Source: Choristocarpus tenellus KU-1152 (Eukaryota; Phaeophyceae). Taken from it: DNA of 20,631 nt. The DNA is taken from contig CAXNAD020000385.1 in assembly GCA_964200185.2 (NCBI GenBank), forward strand, positions 1 through 20,631, read 5' to 3'. Shown piece after piece: positions 1 to 11,200 of the stretch. Under the pieces are notes generated by a model, which was given only the letters and a program-made list of their open reading frames with translations, was not told where the DNA came from and did no database searches. Position 1 is the stretch's first letter; each line of letters starts with the position of its first letter. The position numbers and the translations under genes are program-made.

Positions 1-198
1 GGGGGCCTTGGGACTGGGATACCTCCTCCGACTCCTCAGGGATTGGGGGCATCAGGGAAGAACATCCCTTGGTTAGGTCGCCTAGGGCCAGGCATGAACC
101 TGCGCAAGGCACCCCTTGGTACACCTGGAGCACAATCAGGGTCTGGGATTGAGGGATCAGGAAGTATGGAGTATGCAATTGAGGGAGGTGTAGTGTAG
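1..198 (+). CDS. 3' end of a plus-strand gene, Gly/Pro-rich C-terminus
   Basis: Frame 1 is open from the first base of the window to a TAG stop at 196-198, giving 65 residues with no start needed inside the window. The peptide is rich in Gly, Pro, Ser and Leu (for example IPPPTPQGLGASG and GTPGAQSGSGIEGSG), suggesting a disordered tail. The stretch is clearly more GC-rich than the DNA after about 250, as the recognised exons are relative to their introns. I recognise no family. It would converge on the minus-strand helicase gene. A minus-strand frame (287 down to 36) is also open here, so strand and reality are uncertain. The frame could also end earlier at a splice donor, for example near 118 or 188. 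Confidence 0.45.
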   Translation, partial: GGLGTGIPPPTPQGLGASGKNIPWLGRLGPGMNLRKAPLGTPGAQSGSGIEGSGSMEYAIEGGVV

Positions 199-2004
199 GG
201 TCTGGAGAATAGGGTGTTGCAAGGAGGGGGGGAGAGGGGGGGACATCGTGTGCCCTGATGCTTTATTGTGGCCATTATATAGTTCATACTGAAACAACAG
301 TTCTTCGTATCCAGGTTTTGCCCTGTTTGGCCTTGCGCCCACTGAATTTTACCTCATGTGTGTGTGTAGCTGTATGTATTTGTGCGTGTATTCTGTGTGA
401 TTGACTGCATTAGTTTCTTGGAATCAGTCCGTTGTCAACAGTGTTTTGAACTGCATGTTGTGAAGAATTGTGAAGATCAAGTAGCGATAATTGTAACCTG
501 CACAAGATAGGTAAAGTTTCAGGGTAAATGGATTGTGTTGGCTCAATATGAGTGTAGGCTTTTCTATTGGCAGAAGAGTTGCTTTTGGTACCATTTACCA
601 CAACTCCTCTATCTTATTACTGTTGATCTTGGCATGGTTTATTGCATCGCAAGAGCTGCTCACTTCATACTGGCTGAGCCTGGGCACAGATTCCACCTAT
701 TGATAGTGAGGTAAAGGTTATTCGATGCATGTGTTTGGACTGTTCTTACCGTGTGGTACATGACATGTAATGTAGCAGTGTCACCTCTGAAGGGATTTGG
801 TTGGATTAGGGTTAGGGTTGATGTGTGATGTGTTGTTGTTCTCCTGTTGCCTCTTCAGCAATTGAATCCACCTCATTCATGTCCATATATTCTACTACTT
901 GTAGTATGGCAATCCTTAGAAGTCAAACTCCACTGGGATGGCTTATGGAATTGGATACTGCGGCTGTGTTTTTCAACACTACTTTTACTCTTGAACACGA
1001 AGTCCCTCCTGTGTTTTTGGTTGCTACCTGTAAATACATTTGTAGCATTCTACACCAGTAATGGAACCGTGGTTCTGTGTTGTCTGTTTATGCTGTAGTA
1101 TAGTAGTACTTGTTATATCTTCCACTGGTACCTCTTGTAAACCTTGACTTCCATCTGGAGTTCAAGAGGTGCAAGAACTACATGTCGACCCAAACGTAAT
1201 AAACAGCCCTGCAGAGTAAAAAAAGTGACCAAAAGATTAGACTGATCCCACAGATCCTTGAAGCTCTCAGAGGGCTCAGATAGTCATCACTGTAGCTTTG
1301 CTTGAATCTGAATCGACAATGTTACAAACTTTGAAGCTGCAACATGTGTGTGCTGCCCTCACAGTGGAAACATGCACAGTTAGTAATTGAGATATGATTT
1401 ACGATGAAGTTGACATGGGAATATTGCATTGTTAAGCCAAATACCTATGGGTAATTACATGCATTGTAGTTCGAATGACCATTAAATAGTGTTGGATTGC
1501 AAAATTATTGATAGAGAAGTCTAGGTGATGCCATCCTACAAAACCTTCTAACAGCTCTCATCTACAACAGAAGCAAAATACATGGAGAGCTAGCACCAAC
1601 CAATGAAGTGCCTGGTACACAGAAGAAGACAACCTCAATAGATATTATCAACTGTGTAATGCCACTAGGATATCCACTTCTGCCCAGGCTGTTGATGAAC
1701 TATATTAACTGAATTAGAGAGTGTACTGAAAGTGGACGAATGTACTGGAATGACTACGTGCTTGAAATAATTCAACTCTGACGTACTTCTCCAAATAGCA
1801 CCGAAGACCGTATCTCAAATTACTGTATTTACCAAATCGTTACCCCCCTTTTTCTCAAAACTAAGCCTTGAGTAGCAAGAACCATAAAAAAGCATCTTTG
1901 TAATATAGGAGTTATCAAATCAAATGGCAGTGTCAGATACCTTGTTTTAGGCATTTGCAACGCCACATCAAAGGCTCTCTAACCCACTAATAATTGCCCC
2001 TTTC
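199..2004. other. Convergent intergenic region / 3' UTRs, no gene recognised
   Basis: This stretch lies between the stop of the putative plus-strand gene and the stop of the minus-strand helicase gene. It has a G-rich purine run at about 215-241, a TG-rich stretch at about 357-402, a telomere-like tract at 806-819, and AATAAA on the plus strand at 1198-1203, which could be a poly(A) signal. Two overlapping plus-strand frames stay open across about 861-1098 after an acceptor-like pyrimidine tract ending in CAG at about 859. Neither resembles a known protein and they contradict each other, so I do not call an exon. Confidence 0.6.
806..819 (+). repeat. Telomere-like tract, TTAGGGTTAGGGTT
   Basis: Two perfect TTAGGG units plus TT in the intergenic region. 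Confidence 0.9.
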
Positions 2005-2232
2005 CTAAGCTCCAATATCTTCACCAAGCCCATCCTCTACAAAACCATAGTTGACATTACCATCTCTTCTATCACCCATATACTCTCCGATATTTTCATA
2101 GTCTCCACCCCCTTCTATGGATATATCCAGATCTTCACTATCTCCATTGCCTTCATTTTCTCCCTCCACTCCATTGTCTTTGACTCCATCCTCAAGCGTA
2201 TCCTCTACGCCAGCCCGCTGCAAGCTCGCCAA
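2005..2232 (-). CDS. ISE2: ISE2-like helicase, last exon Q, acidic C-terminal tail
   Basis: 75 codons and a TAA stop, starting right after acceptor GATTTTAG in phase 0: LASLQRAGVEDTLEDGVKDN and on to VEDGLGEDIGA. By my count 22 of 75 residues are Asp or Glu and only 4 are Lys or Arg, with many Gly and Asn. It is probably disordered. Land-plant ISE2 ends near the previous exon, so this tail looks like a lineage extension. Confidence 0.9.
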   Translation of the reverse strand: MASLQRAGVEDTLEDGVKDNGVEGENEGNGDSEDLDISIEGGGDYENIGEYMGDRRDGNVNYGFVEDGLGEDIGA

Positions 2233-5200
2233 CTAAAATCAAGAAGGGGCAAAGATTCCTTAGATTTAAGGGAGGTCATCATGTGATTCTCGAAATTGTC
2301 AAACTGGAGAAGACCAATATTTTTGTAAGACGAAATGTGGTCTGCCTGTTAGACGAAAAAAAAATAGCAAGGGTTAGCTCACATTCCATATGGAATTGGG
2401 TATCTCATCTCCTAAGGGTGTATGCATTATCTTGTGAGTGTACATAGAACTCTGAGTCCAACTACATCACAAGTGATATTCAAAGGTGGTTAATAGTCAA
2501 AAAGTTACATTCACTGCTCACAGTGCATCAATCACATGGTGGGGTTTAAGCCAATTTCCACAAGAACAAGCGAATGATTACACCAACTGCAACCTCCTCT
2601 TCACATATACAATAGAGAAAAAAATACAAGGTAACACTTCTTTGTCTTGAAAGTTTCATGAACCAACATGACAACCCAATCTGTGCTTGATGCAAAACCC
2701 TAACCCTAACCCTAAGTAGATGATAGGTGGTGATGATGGAGTGAGCTGCAGTACTGTTCAACATCTCGATAATAGGTGTAGAGACAGCTAACACAAGCTA
2801 TATGCATCACCATGTTGAAAGACATGCTCCAATTCAATAGAATTTACAACTATTAGAAGATGTGCCTTTGAACCAGCAGTTGCAAATACTGCTGGGGGTG
2901 AAAATATCGGAAGAGTAAATATCTGACCAATTTTAATACCCTGTATAGGACCAATAGAGTATTAGTAATAGCAGAAAGGATGGCAAAAACAGCGGTCACC
3001 AGGCAACTCCTCAGATAAAACAGGATAAAGGGATACCAATACTCCAGTACTTCCCCTAAAGGTGGGCTGTGCACCTAAAAGAGGGAAGGATTAGGTGCAC
3101 TATTCTGATGTGTCAAGCCTACACATTGCAAAGGATGTAAGCCAACCCTAGCAAGGTTGTATCTTCATGAATTGGCGAAAGGGTGAGGAGAGCGATTTAC
3201 CTTTTCCGTGGGAGATGACTGAGGTATGAAGGACATGTCATCGGAGACAGGGAAGCGATCGATAGCTGCAGCAGCCTCACGAGCCCTATCCTTCAACACC
3301 CCAGGAACCCCAGGCTTTCCGAAATAACACACATCAACATGCATCCATGATGAAAAAAAGCATTGAGAGGGTCGCATTGAAGGATTGGTGAAAACAAGGT
3401 GAGGAGGTCGGGGTTGGTGAGGGAGGGTCAGGTTGTGGTTGGTGAATATACAAGGCACAGTGGGATTCAACGTGAACATGTTGAACACCATGAACTACCT
3501 AGTGTATTAAAAAAACCCAGTAAGAACATGAGGCAGTACAGCGTGCTTTCGTTACAACTGTATCACTATCTCCAACAACATGCTGAGAAAACTGCCTCAT
3601 TTCAGAGCAGCAGCATGAAGGTGATAGAGATATGAGGAGTGTCATGTGGAGAAGAGATTAAGCAAAAAACACTCATCATGGAGGTACTCCTTGTATACCA
3701 TTAAGCTAGGCATTATCCTATTTTTCACACATGGATCACAAGTTCATAATCTCAGGAAAAATCCTGCCTCAAGTCTACCATCAAGTGCTTGGTGACATCA
3801 ATGCATTACTTTTCTTTCTGCATTTTTGTGCTCTTCGCTTTGAAAATAGGTAAATTTCAAAGTCCCATCTGATGCCAAGACTATTAACATCACTACTGTC
3901 ACTGACAGTAATAGCACTGGTAACTTGAACATTTATGGGGTTGGGAAAGGTGGGGGGAAAATGTGACCTATTCGTTCACTCCCACCTACATATGATTTCA
4001 TTTGTACATATGATGACCATTCTCCATGTCTCCTACCCCACTCTATTGCATGAATTACTCATACCTCTCCTTTAACACTTGCCTTGAAATAATCTGCCTG
4101 AAATTGTTGATGTTACATACAAGTCATTTGTATCTCCAAGGTTGAAGAGGCTGCTTCTTTGTAACAACTCACTGCATTACTTCAATGCTTCCAGTCCAGT
4201 ACAGATCGAAGAACCTGGGTACAATGTTAAAAAAATCTGACCACTCCCAAGATGTGGATATCTACTTCAATACACCTGACCACTGGTGACAACCTCCCCT
4301 TGCCAATACCAATATTGACAGGTGAGACCAAAGGTGTTTCTAATTTGGATAATCATTGCTGCTATACATCGCTGTTATCGATTGTGATCAACAATGAAAG
4401 AGGGTTCCTACTAACAGTAGTTTTATTCTCCGTATCCACATTCAACAACACTATGCGCCATCCAATAAGAAAACAAGGATTACAGGGCAAATCCTTGCAC
4501 TACATAGTATTGCTCCAGCAGAACCTTCAGTACATCACATCATTATACTGGAACAATGTCTTGACAACAGAGGGCGTAAGACAAGAAGGTGATGAGCATG
4601 TCTAAAAACACAAAACCTAACCCTTGACTCACAAGAGATGGTATTTGTCCTAGCATTTCCAAGGATCTTCGAAGGATGCGGCAGAGATCCCCCTCATCTA
4701 GACTTGTGCTTTCCATCAGTTCTTTCCAGGTGCACCCATTGGCCCACCCTTCAACAAGTCCACAGATGCTCCCATCTAGACGTACAGGTTGCTCCGCCTG
4801 AGATCATTGCCATGGGAATGCGTAGGGAAAGTGGTTGTATGTCCACGAAGGGTGAGTGTGAACTCCATGACTACATAGATACAGTTTTACATGGGATCAC
4901 ATGACACTCCAGCTGCTTGTAAACAGTAGGCTTAAACACTGATGCAAGTAAAGGTGTACAGGCAATAGGTGAGAATTTCATGCATCGTTGGTGGAGAGTG
5001 GTTACATTAGAGAACAGAAAAATACGTATCTGAGGTTGGTTTGTTCCATATTGAAGATCTTCTGGTATCATCTTCAGAGCAGCTTAATGAACTTCCTATA
5101 GCAACTTAGAGAAATATCAAAATACAGATAATGAAAGAACTTGTTAAGTAAGAACAAAACATAAAAGGGACATGTGCATGGCAGACAGAGCCATCATGTT

Positions 5201-8200
5201 CTTTTTGACAGTAAGCAAAAATATGTACATATAAAAATCCTATCTACTCACAATATGTTGGTTTGATAAACATTGCATTCACATTCCTCCAATGTTGAAT
5301 TTACAAAATTCCTTCACAATGTGGTGTTCCAAACCATGCAGCACCACACCCAGCAGTCCCATTCCAACAGTGTTCTTCAAAGTCAACCCAACTGTTGTAG
5401 TAGTAGTATCAACTCAAACAAAGGAAGTTTCTAAAGGATCTGTGATGATCCAGAGAAATTTTCATCAATGCAATCTATGTCAAAGAAAAATAAATACAAC
5501 GGTGAGATGACAAAGGGATGCAGACAAGTTGTCAGGTCTTTGATGGTGGCACTAGAGTGGCAAATGTTAGTAGTTACCAGTTGCGGCCAGATTATGCCTC
5601 TTACCTGTTCCATAAATTGTGTCTCCACCAGCTCTGATGCCAATGGCACCAGTTCCCCAAGGAATGCCACCAATGCCTGATCAGGGTTGTTGATCTTGAG
5701 CTTAGTAATATTTGGTTGGAGTGAAGCTATTGTTCCGGTCAAAGTTACTTGTATTGAGTGATTCTTGTCAGAGCAACCCTAACCCTAAGTCTTCTGGCAT
5801 TTGTGTGGTGGTAGCTAGTATGATTGACAATGCACTAAACATGTACTTCATAGAACAGGTGATTATGGTATAACACTGAGATGAATGACCAAAAAATGGA
5901 CTGGTTCTGATCTGGCCTCCCCCCCCCTCTTCTATTGGTAGAGATCAGAACCTCCCTCATGTTTCCATATCTACTGGAACTAGAAATTAGTGATATCTTG
6001 GGGCATCAGCTCACTTTTCCATACCCAGCATCCACCACACAGGAGCGTTACCAGTCTATTTCAAGTCTCAGAAATTGAGATCATCGGAGAACTATTTTGT
6101 GAGATACCTCCAAAATAGTTGTGGGTGACAATTAGAAATACGGTACACACGGCATGCAATCAGCCCAAGCAACCTTAAAAGGGTTTAGGAAAGACACAGG
6201 CTCAACAGAAACTACAAAAGTTGAAGTAGTATAAATTGACTAGAGGTCTAAAAGGAACTCTACTATATGACACATGGATACTTGGCCTCAAGATCAAGCA
6301 TATATATATCAACTGAAATTAAAAAGTCGGCTAGGTATTCCAAGATTCTGTCATCATGAGACATGCCCAAGGGCAAAGATCAAGTCTAAATTCAACCCTG
6401 CTACAAACAACATTTTCAATTGCCAAAAGTCTAACTTTGCCATAAAACTCTCACATCTGACGGTCCATAAAGGGAGAACAAGTTGCTTCGAGTGGACTCA
6501 TTCAGGATGGCTGGCATCAATCCCGCCAGCTCAGTTGCAGACAGTGTAACAATGGTGGGCCTGGTAGCAGTTTCATGGGGTTGGGAGAAAGGTGGACTAA
6601 TGCTGTAGTAGGATATGGCAATACCCAGTTTGCATTCACATGTTGGTGGGACTCATGGGTCTACTGGTAGCATGTGTTCTATGATATTATGATGGAGATT
6701 TGATATATTTGTTGTGGCCTGTAGGTGGTAGAGTGTGAGAAGAAGGCGGAGAAACAAAACTTGCTGGTGTTGGCATGGAACTTACATTTATGTTGCCTTG
6801 TGCAGGTCATCGTCATGGAAACCCATAATATACTCGGAGTATATAGCAGGATGTACATGTTTCAGTCGTGTTATCCCCATGAAGAGAGGGGGTATATTTT
6901 GTTTTTTGATGTTGGCTGATATAGTACGACTGGAGTAAACATATGGAGATTGAAAAAGTAACAAAATATCATCAAATACCCCTAGAAAAATAGCAAAGGG
7001 CATTCATTGCTACACCTTGAACATTCAGCAGGCAGACTACTGTTTTTATGATCAGTGTACATCAACAGCATTTTTCTTTCAGCAGCATCTGATTGACACA
7101 AGGTGGAGTCACCAGAGCAATACTCAAATCGAAGAGGGTAGAGTTTAAAATGTAGACTTTGTGCTTTTCAAGATTTCACATAATCCTTACATGGTGAGCA
7201 CCAAAGCTATCCAAAGCTCATTTTCAGCATTGATGGAACCAACCACTTCTCCAAACTGGGTAGGTTTGGCCCCATCAGGGACCTCCTCTAAAGCATCATA
7301 GGCCATGAGAACCCTGTATAAGATAGGGGAACGGTGTATACAGGCATTAGGGTTAGGGTTAGGGTTAGGGTTAGGGTTAGAAGTGACTCACAAATCTTTG
7401 ACCCCATCATCACTACACTCTTGCACATTGCTGCACAGTGACTCGCAAATAGCCTGTGTTGAAGGTCACAACTAAACCAACTTGATGAACAAAGAGTTTT
7501 ACCTTTCTTCCAAGTCTTGAACAAAACAGACTAACAGACTACAACGGTATGCCATGAAGTGATTGAGGTCATCTGCTCAAAGCAAGCAAACAAGGTGCGC
7601 TCTGACCAATGCATGGGGACCATATTTTTAACAATAGTTCAGAACTGTTGAGAAAAAAAACCCTAGCCCTTCAGGATGATTTAGAAAAAAAAGTTGGCTG
7701 TAGTGTCTACGTTAAATTTCCAATAAAAAAAAACAATAGATTGTATTACTTTAAAGGAAGGTCTAGACCTGGTTAGCACGTTACCCTCAGCACACCCTGA
7801 ACGGTTACCTGTGGTAACAAAAAACCCTAACCCTAAACCCCATTTCACCTGGAGACGCTCTTGAACTGTTCCCAGGAGGACTGAGTAAGGCTCCTCTCCT
7901 TCTTCTTTACTGACCGCACCTGGTAATACAAAGCATGAAGGAGACGTAAGGATACAAAGACTATGTAGAATAAATGTAAAAATATGATGTTTGGCTTCTT
8001 GGCGTAGAAGAAACCTTGAAAATACCATCTCTCGTTGATATAGAACAAGTGGCATCACTTGAAGTTTCCACTATAGAGAAAAGAGGGTTGAGCCTCAACC
8101 CTACACCAGAACTTTGTACTTGTAGGTACATCATGGAGAAAACTAGATCAGAGGTTCTAAAGCAGTGTCTCCACATGGTGAGCAATAAATTTGGCAGCAG

Positions 8201-11200
8201 AGGTTCTAAATCTCTCCCCTCCAAAGAGTGGAATATCCTAGTGTTTTGCATTTTTTATTAAACACTAGAGGTTAGGGATTTTCTCCCTTCTTTAGTCTTG
8301 GGTTAGAGTTAGGGTTTGGTTTTATAGGTAACGGCTAGGATGGCTAACATTTTCCTCCTTGTCATCCATTTGTTCAATCTATTTGACGGCAAGGTTTGCG
8401 TTTGGTTTGGGGGTAACATCTTGTTATTTTTGGTTCTTGTGAACGATATCCTCCATACTATACATAGGGGTATAATTGGAAATTAGACTGGGGATTAGGG
8501 CTACAGTGGAATAGTGATTTTTTCTCCTCGATAGTAGAGAGCTGGGCTTTAATATTCACTGTGAACAGGCTTAGAAGTAAAGACTACTTAAAGGCGTAGC
8601 ACCATAAGAAAATGTGAAATACCTTCTTCTCAAGCCCAATGATGTCCCCGCTGATAGCAATCACTTCCTCTACATTGGGAAAGGAGTGAACGGGATGATC
8701 TTCCATCTGGTCACGGACTCGTTCCATCACCTGACACACACACACACACACACACACACACAAGAAGGGTGAGAAACAAACCTATTTGATCCAACCATAT
8801 TTCTCCATTTACCCCTCCATCAAAACCCCTCCTCACAAATATCGAAGGCACAGTGCAAAGTGTGTAGACATGTCAAGGTCAAGGTCAAGGGAGCATTTGG
8901 AACTTGTGAAAAGAGATGAAAGTGATGACAGGTCAAGGTGCAACACAACGAACTAGAAAGTGAGAAGGAAAAATACAACAAAATAAGCATGGACATTGGG
9001 GTCAAAGGGGCATGTAGGGTGATTACCCACTCTTCAAAAACCAACTTTACACTAAGATCATTGGGTTGAGAACTGGTACAGTCATGATATGTTACAGTCA
9101 TGATATTATCATTCCATAAACCTGCAAACACTTACTGCTTTTAAATCCCCTCCACAGAATCAACCCTTTTTGTATTGCTGATACAGCTATTCCTGAGACG
9201 TTCTCTGCATATATTAATATTGGAGGGTTAGGATTTGGGCAGACTAGGTGATCAGCAAAATATTCTTCTACCACAACCAGATGGAAGGGACTTACATAAA
9301 TGAAACACAATATAACAGCTCCAAAACTAACCCCAACGCCCAAAAAGATCCTAGAACAGATTATATAGGATACACACAATCTGCTTCTCTTGGACAACCT
9401 CTGTATTATCACCCTCCTAACTATGATATACCCTGACCCTAGCGCATCAAATAAGACAAACAAAAACAAAGATTACATGGAATGATGAAACATTTAACAG
9501 GGGCAACCATATCAATATAGTCTGTTATGGTTGAAGTACCTATCTAGTGTGTGTCCCTCTCACCGATATTTGCCGCAAGATATGTTTTGGCATGGGAGGC
9601 TCTGGCACAGGTGGCATTGAGCTAACACCGCTCTCTTTGATCTGCTTCTCCAGGATCTCCAAGATCTTGTTTGAAACAGGGACAAGACCTAAACATGCAC
9701 ATTGGTAAGGAAAAAGTACCTAATCAAGTGTGCCAGAATGCGAAAAATAATCGTAATCAGAGTAGGAGCAAATTTTTTGGCATATTCTTACTCCTCTTCC
9801 TGGGTTAAAGGTCCAATCATGTGAAGTAGGGTTGAAGCTGTTAGGGTTAGGGTTAGGGGAATGGGATGGGAATGTGCCCGAGGCTGTATGAAATCACTGT
9901 GCTCAAATCAAATCGTGTGCTCATGATATTAATGTATGCATCCAAACATGTGTGTCAGGGGTCTGGTCGCAGGGAAAAAAGAGGAAATTATGTCGCGAGG
10001 AGAATATGTACATGAGCTGAAACATAATCAACTGGAGAGCCGTGGAAAGGTGTGGCGTACTCCTAAAAGATCGAAATCTTAAGCAATTCCCTCAACATAG
10101 TGTCATTAATCAGAACTGTTGTGAAGCATCAATTTTCAAGTCTGCACCTTTTCCTCTGAGAGCTAGCTCTATTGTGAGGATGAGAAAAAGGAAGGAAAGA
10201 GGTCTAAGCACCAAATAATACGAGCAAACACCTAATGCTATAGTGCCGGTGATTAGGGGATTATTATCAGGGGATTGCAGTGTCTGAGAGGGTTAGTTAG
10301 GGTTATAGGGTTAGGGTTAGAGAGGATTTATTAGGTGAAAAAAAAGAACTTAACTTGTTTGACTCGTTCTCATCTTTGTATTCATCTGCGGTATACTCTA
10401 TATATATACTCTCAATATGTACACTAAAATATGAACAACACAGGTCAGCACATATCGTGCTACAATGTACCTGCAAGTACAAAGAACTATGAGAGTAGTT
10501 GTAGCATGGTGGAACTACTTATATCCCTAACTTAGGGTTAGGGTTAGGGTTACCCTAACCCTGAAATGACATTGTACGGTTGACCCCTATGACCACTTGT
10601 TTGTCTTCATCACCTGTCACAAAGTTTCAATCCAATCAACCACCCTGGAACAAAAGGTAGTACATATTTCAAAGGACAAAACTAACCACAAACACCCCAC
10701 TTCTACCACAATTATGCAAAGAACACTGTGGGTGCATGTGTGTGTGGGGGGGTATTTGAACTCACATGTATGTCCAGCGTTCTCCTTAGACCCACTACGT
10801 TGCTCCGTTCCAAGGATACCTGCCAATCCATCACCCCTCTCTCCCCTAGAACCAAGGTCTCCCCCCTCAGCAGAAGTTTCTATTTGCCCATGATCAGAGT
10901 CTGGGCCAAGTCCTGAAGTGTCATCTGAAGATTTGGGTTCCCATGTACTTCCATAAAGTGTGGCTGCCAGCTAAACAGAAGGTGGTGTGTAAGGTGATGT
11001 GAAAGGGAAACAACCGGGTTAGTAAGTAACATAAGTATGACGGTATCACTACCACCTCATACACACAAGAGCTATCCAGGAGCTGAATGATTGGAGGGTG
11101 GGGTACAATGACATGGGCAGGGTTTCGTTTGCCTGCATGCCTGAAATAGGAAGAAGCTTGAGGTTAGAGGAAAACTTGGCGTCCACCACCAGTTTAGTGT

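Larger units (their letters stand above)
7314..7848 (-). other. Intron 11 (535 nt) with telomere-like tracts at both ends
   Basis: GTGAAA donor, TTATACAG acceptor. In transcript orientation it has UUUAGGGUUAGGG starting about 9 nt after the donor GT and a (CCCUAA)n array ending about 33 nt before the exon. A short AGGGCUAGGG lies near 7662-7671. No coding sequence was seen. Confidence 0.9.
9689..10765 (-). other. Intron 8 (1,077 nt), rich in telomere-like tracts
   Basis: GTGAGT donor, GTTTAG acceptor. It contains three TTAGGG sites: 9841-9858, 10290-10320 and the inverted 10525-10562. No coding sequence was recognised. Confidence 0.85.

Noticed and set aside
825-1098. Two overlapping plus-strand open frames after an acceptor-like tract
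   Set aside because: They contradict each other and match nothing recognisable; kept as a remark in the intergenic entry.
4252-4605. 117-codon plus-strand open frame
   Set aside because: Inside intron 15 of the minus-strand gene, with no recognisable similarity and no coding-like composition.
7347-7380. Reading the TTAGGG arrays as a chromosome end
   Set aside because: Tracts are short, scattered and in both orientations, with gene sequence on both sides, so none is a terminal telomere.
8734-8762. CRISPR-like or other array from the microsatellites
   Set aside because: Simple dinucleotide repeats without spacers, in a eukaryotic intron.
9098-9469. Longest minus-strand open frame (123 codons) and the opposed plus-strand frame 9248-9436
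   Set aside because: Both lie in intron 9, overlap each other, have no recognisable domain and no splice or start context. Likely chance in sequence of this composition.
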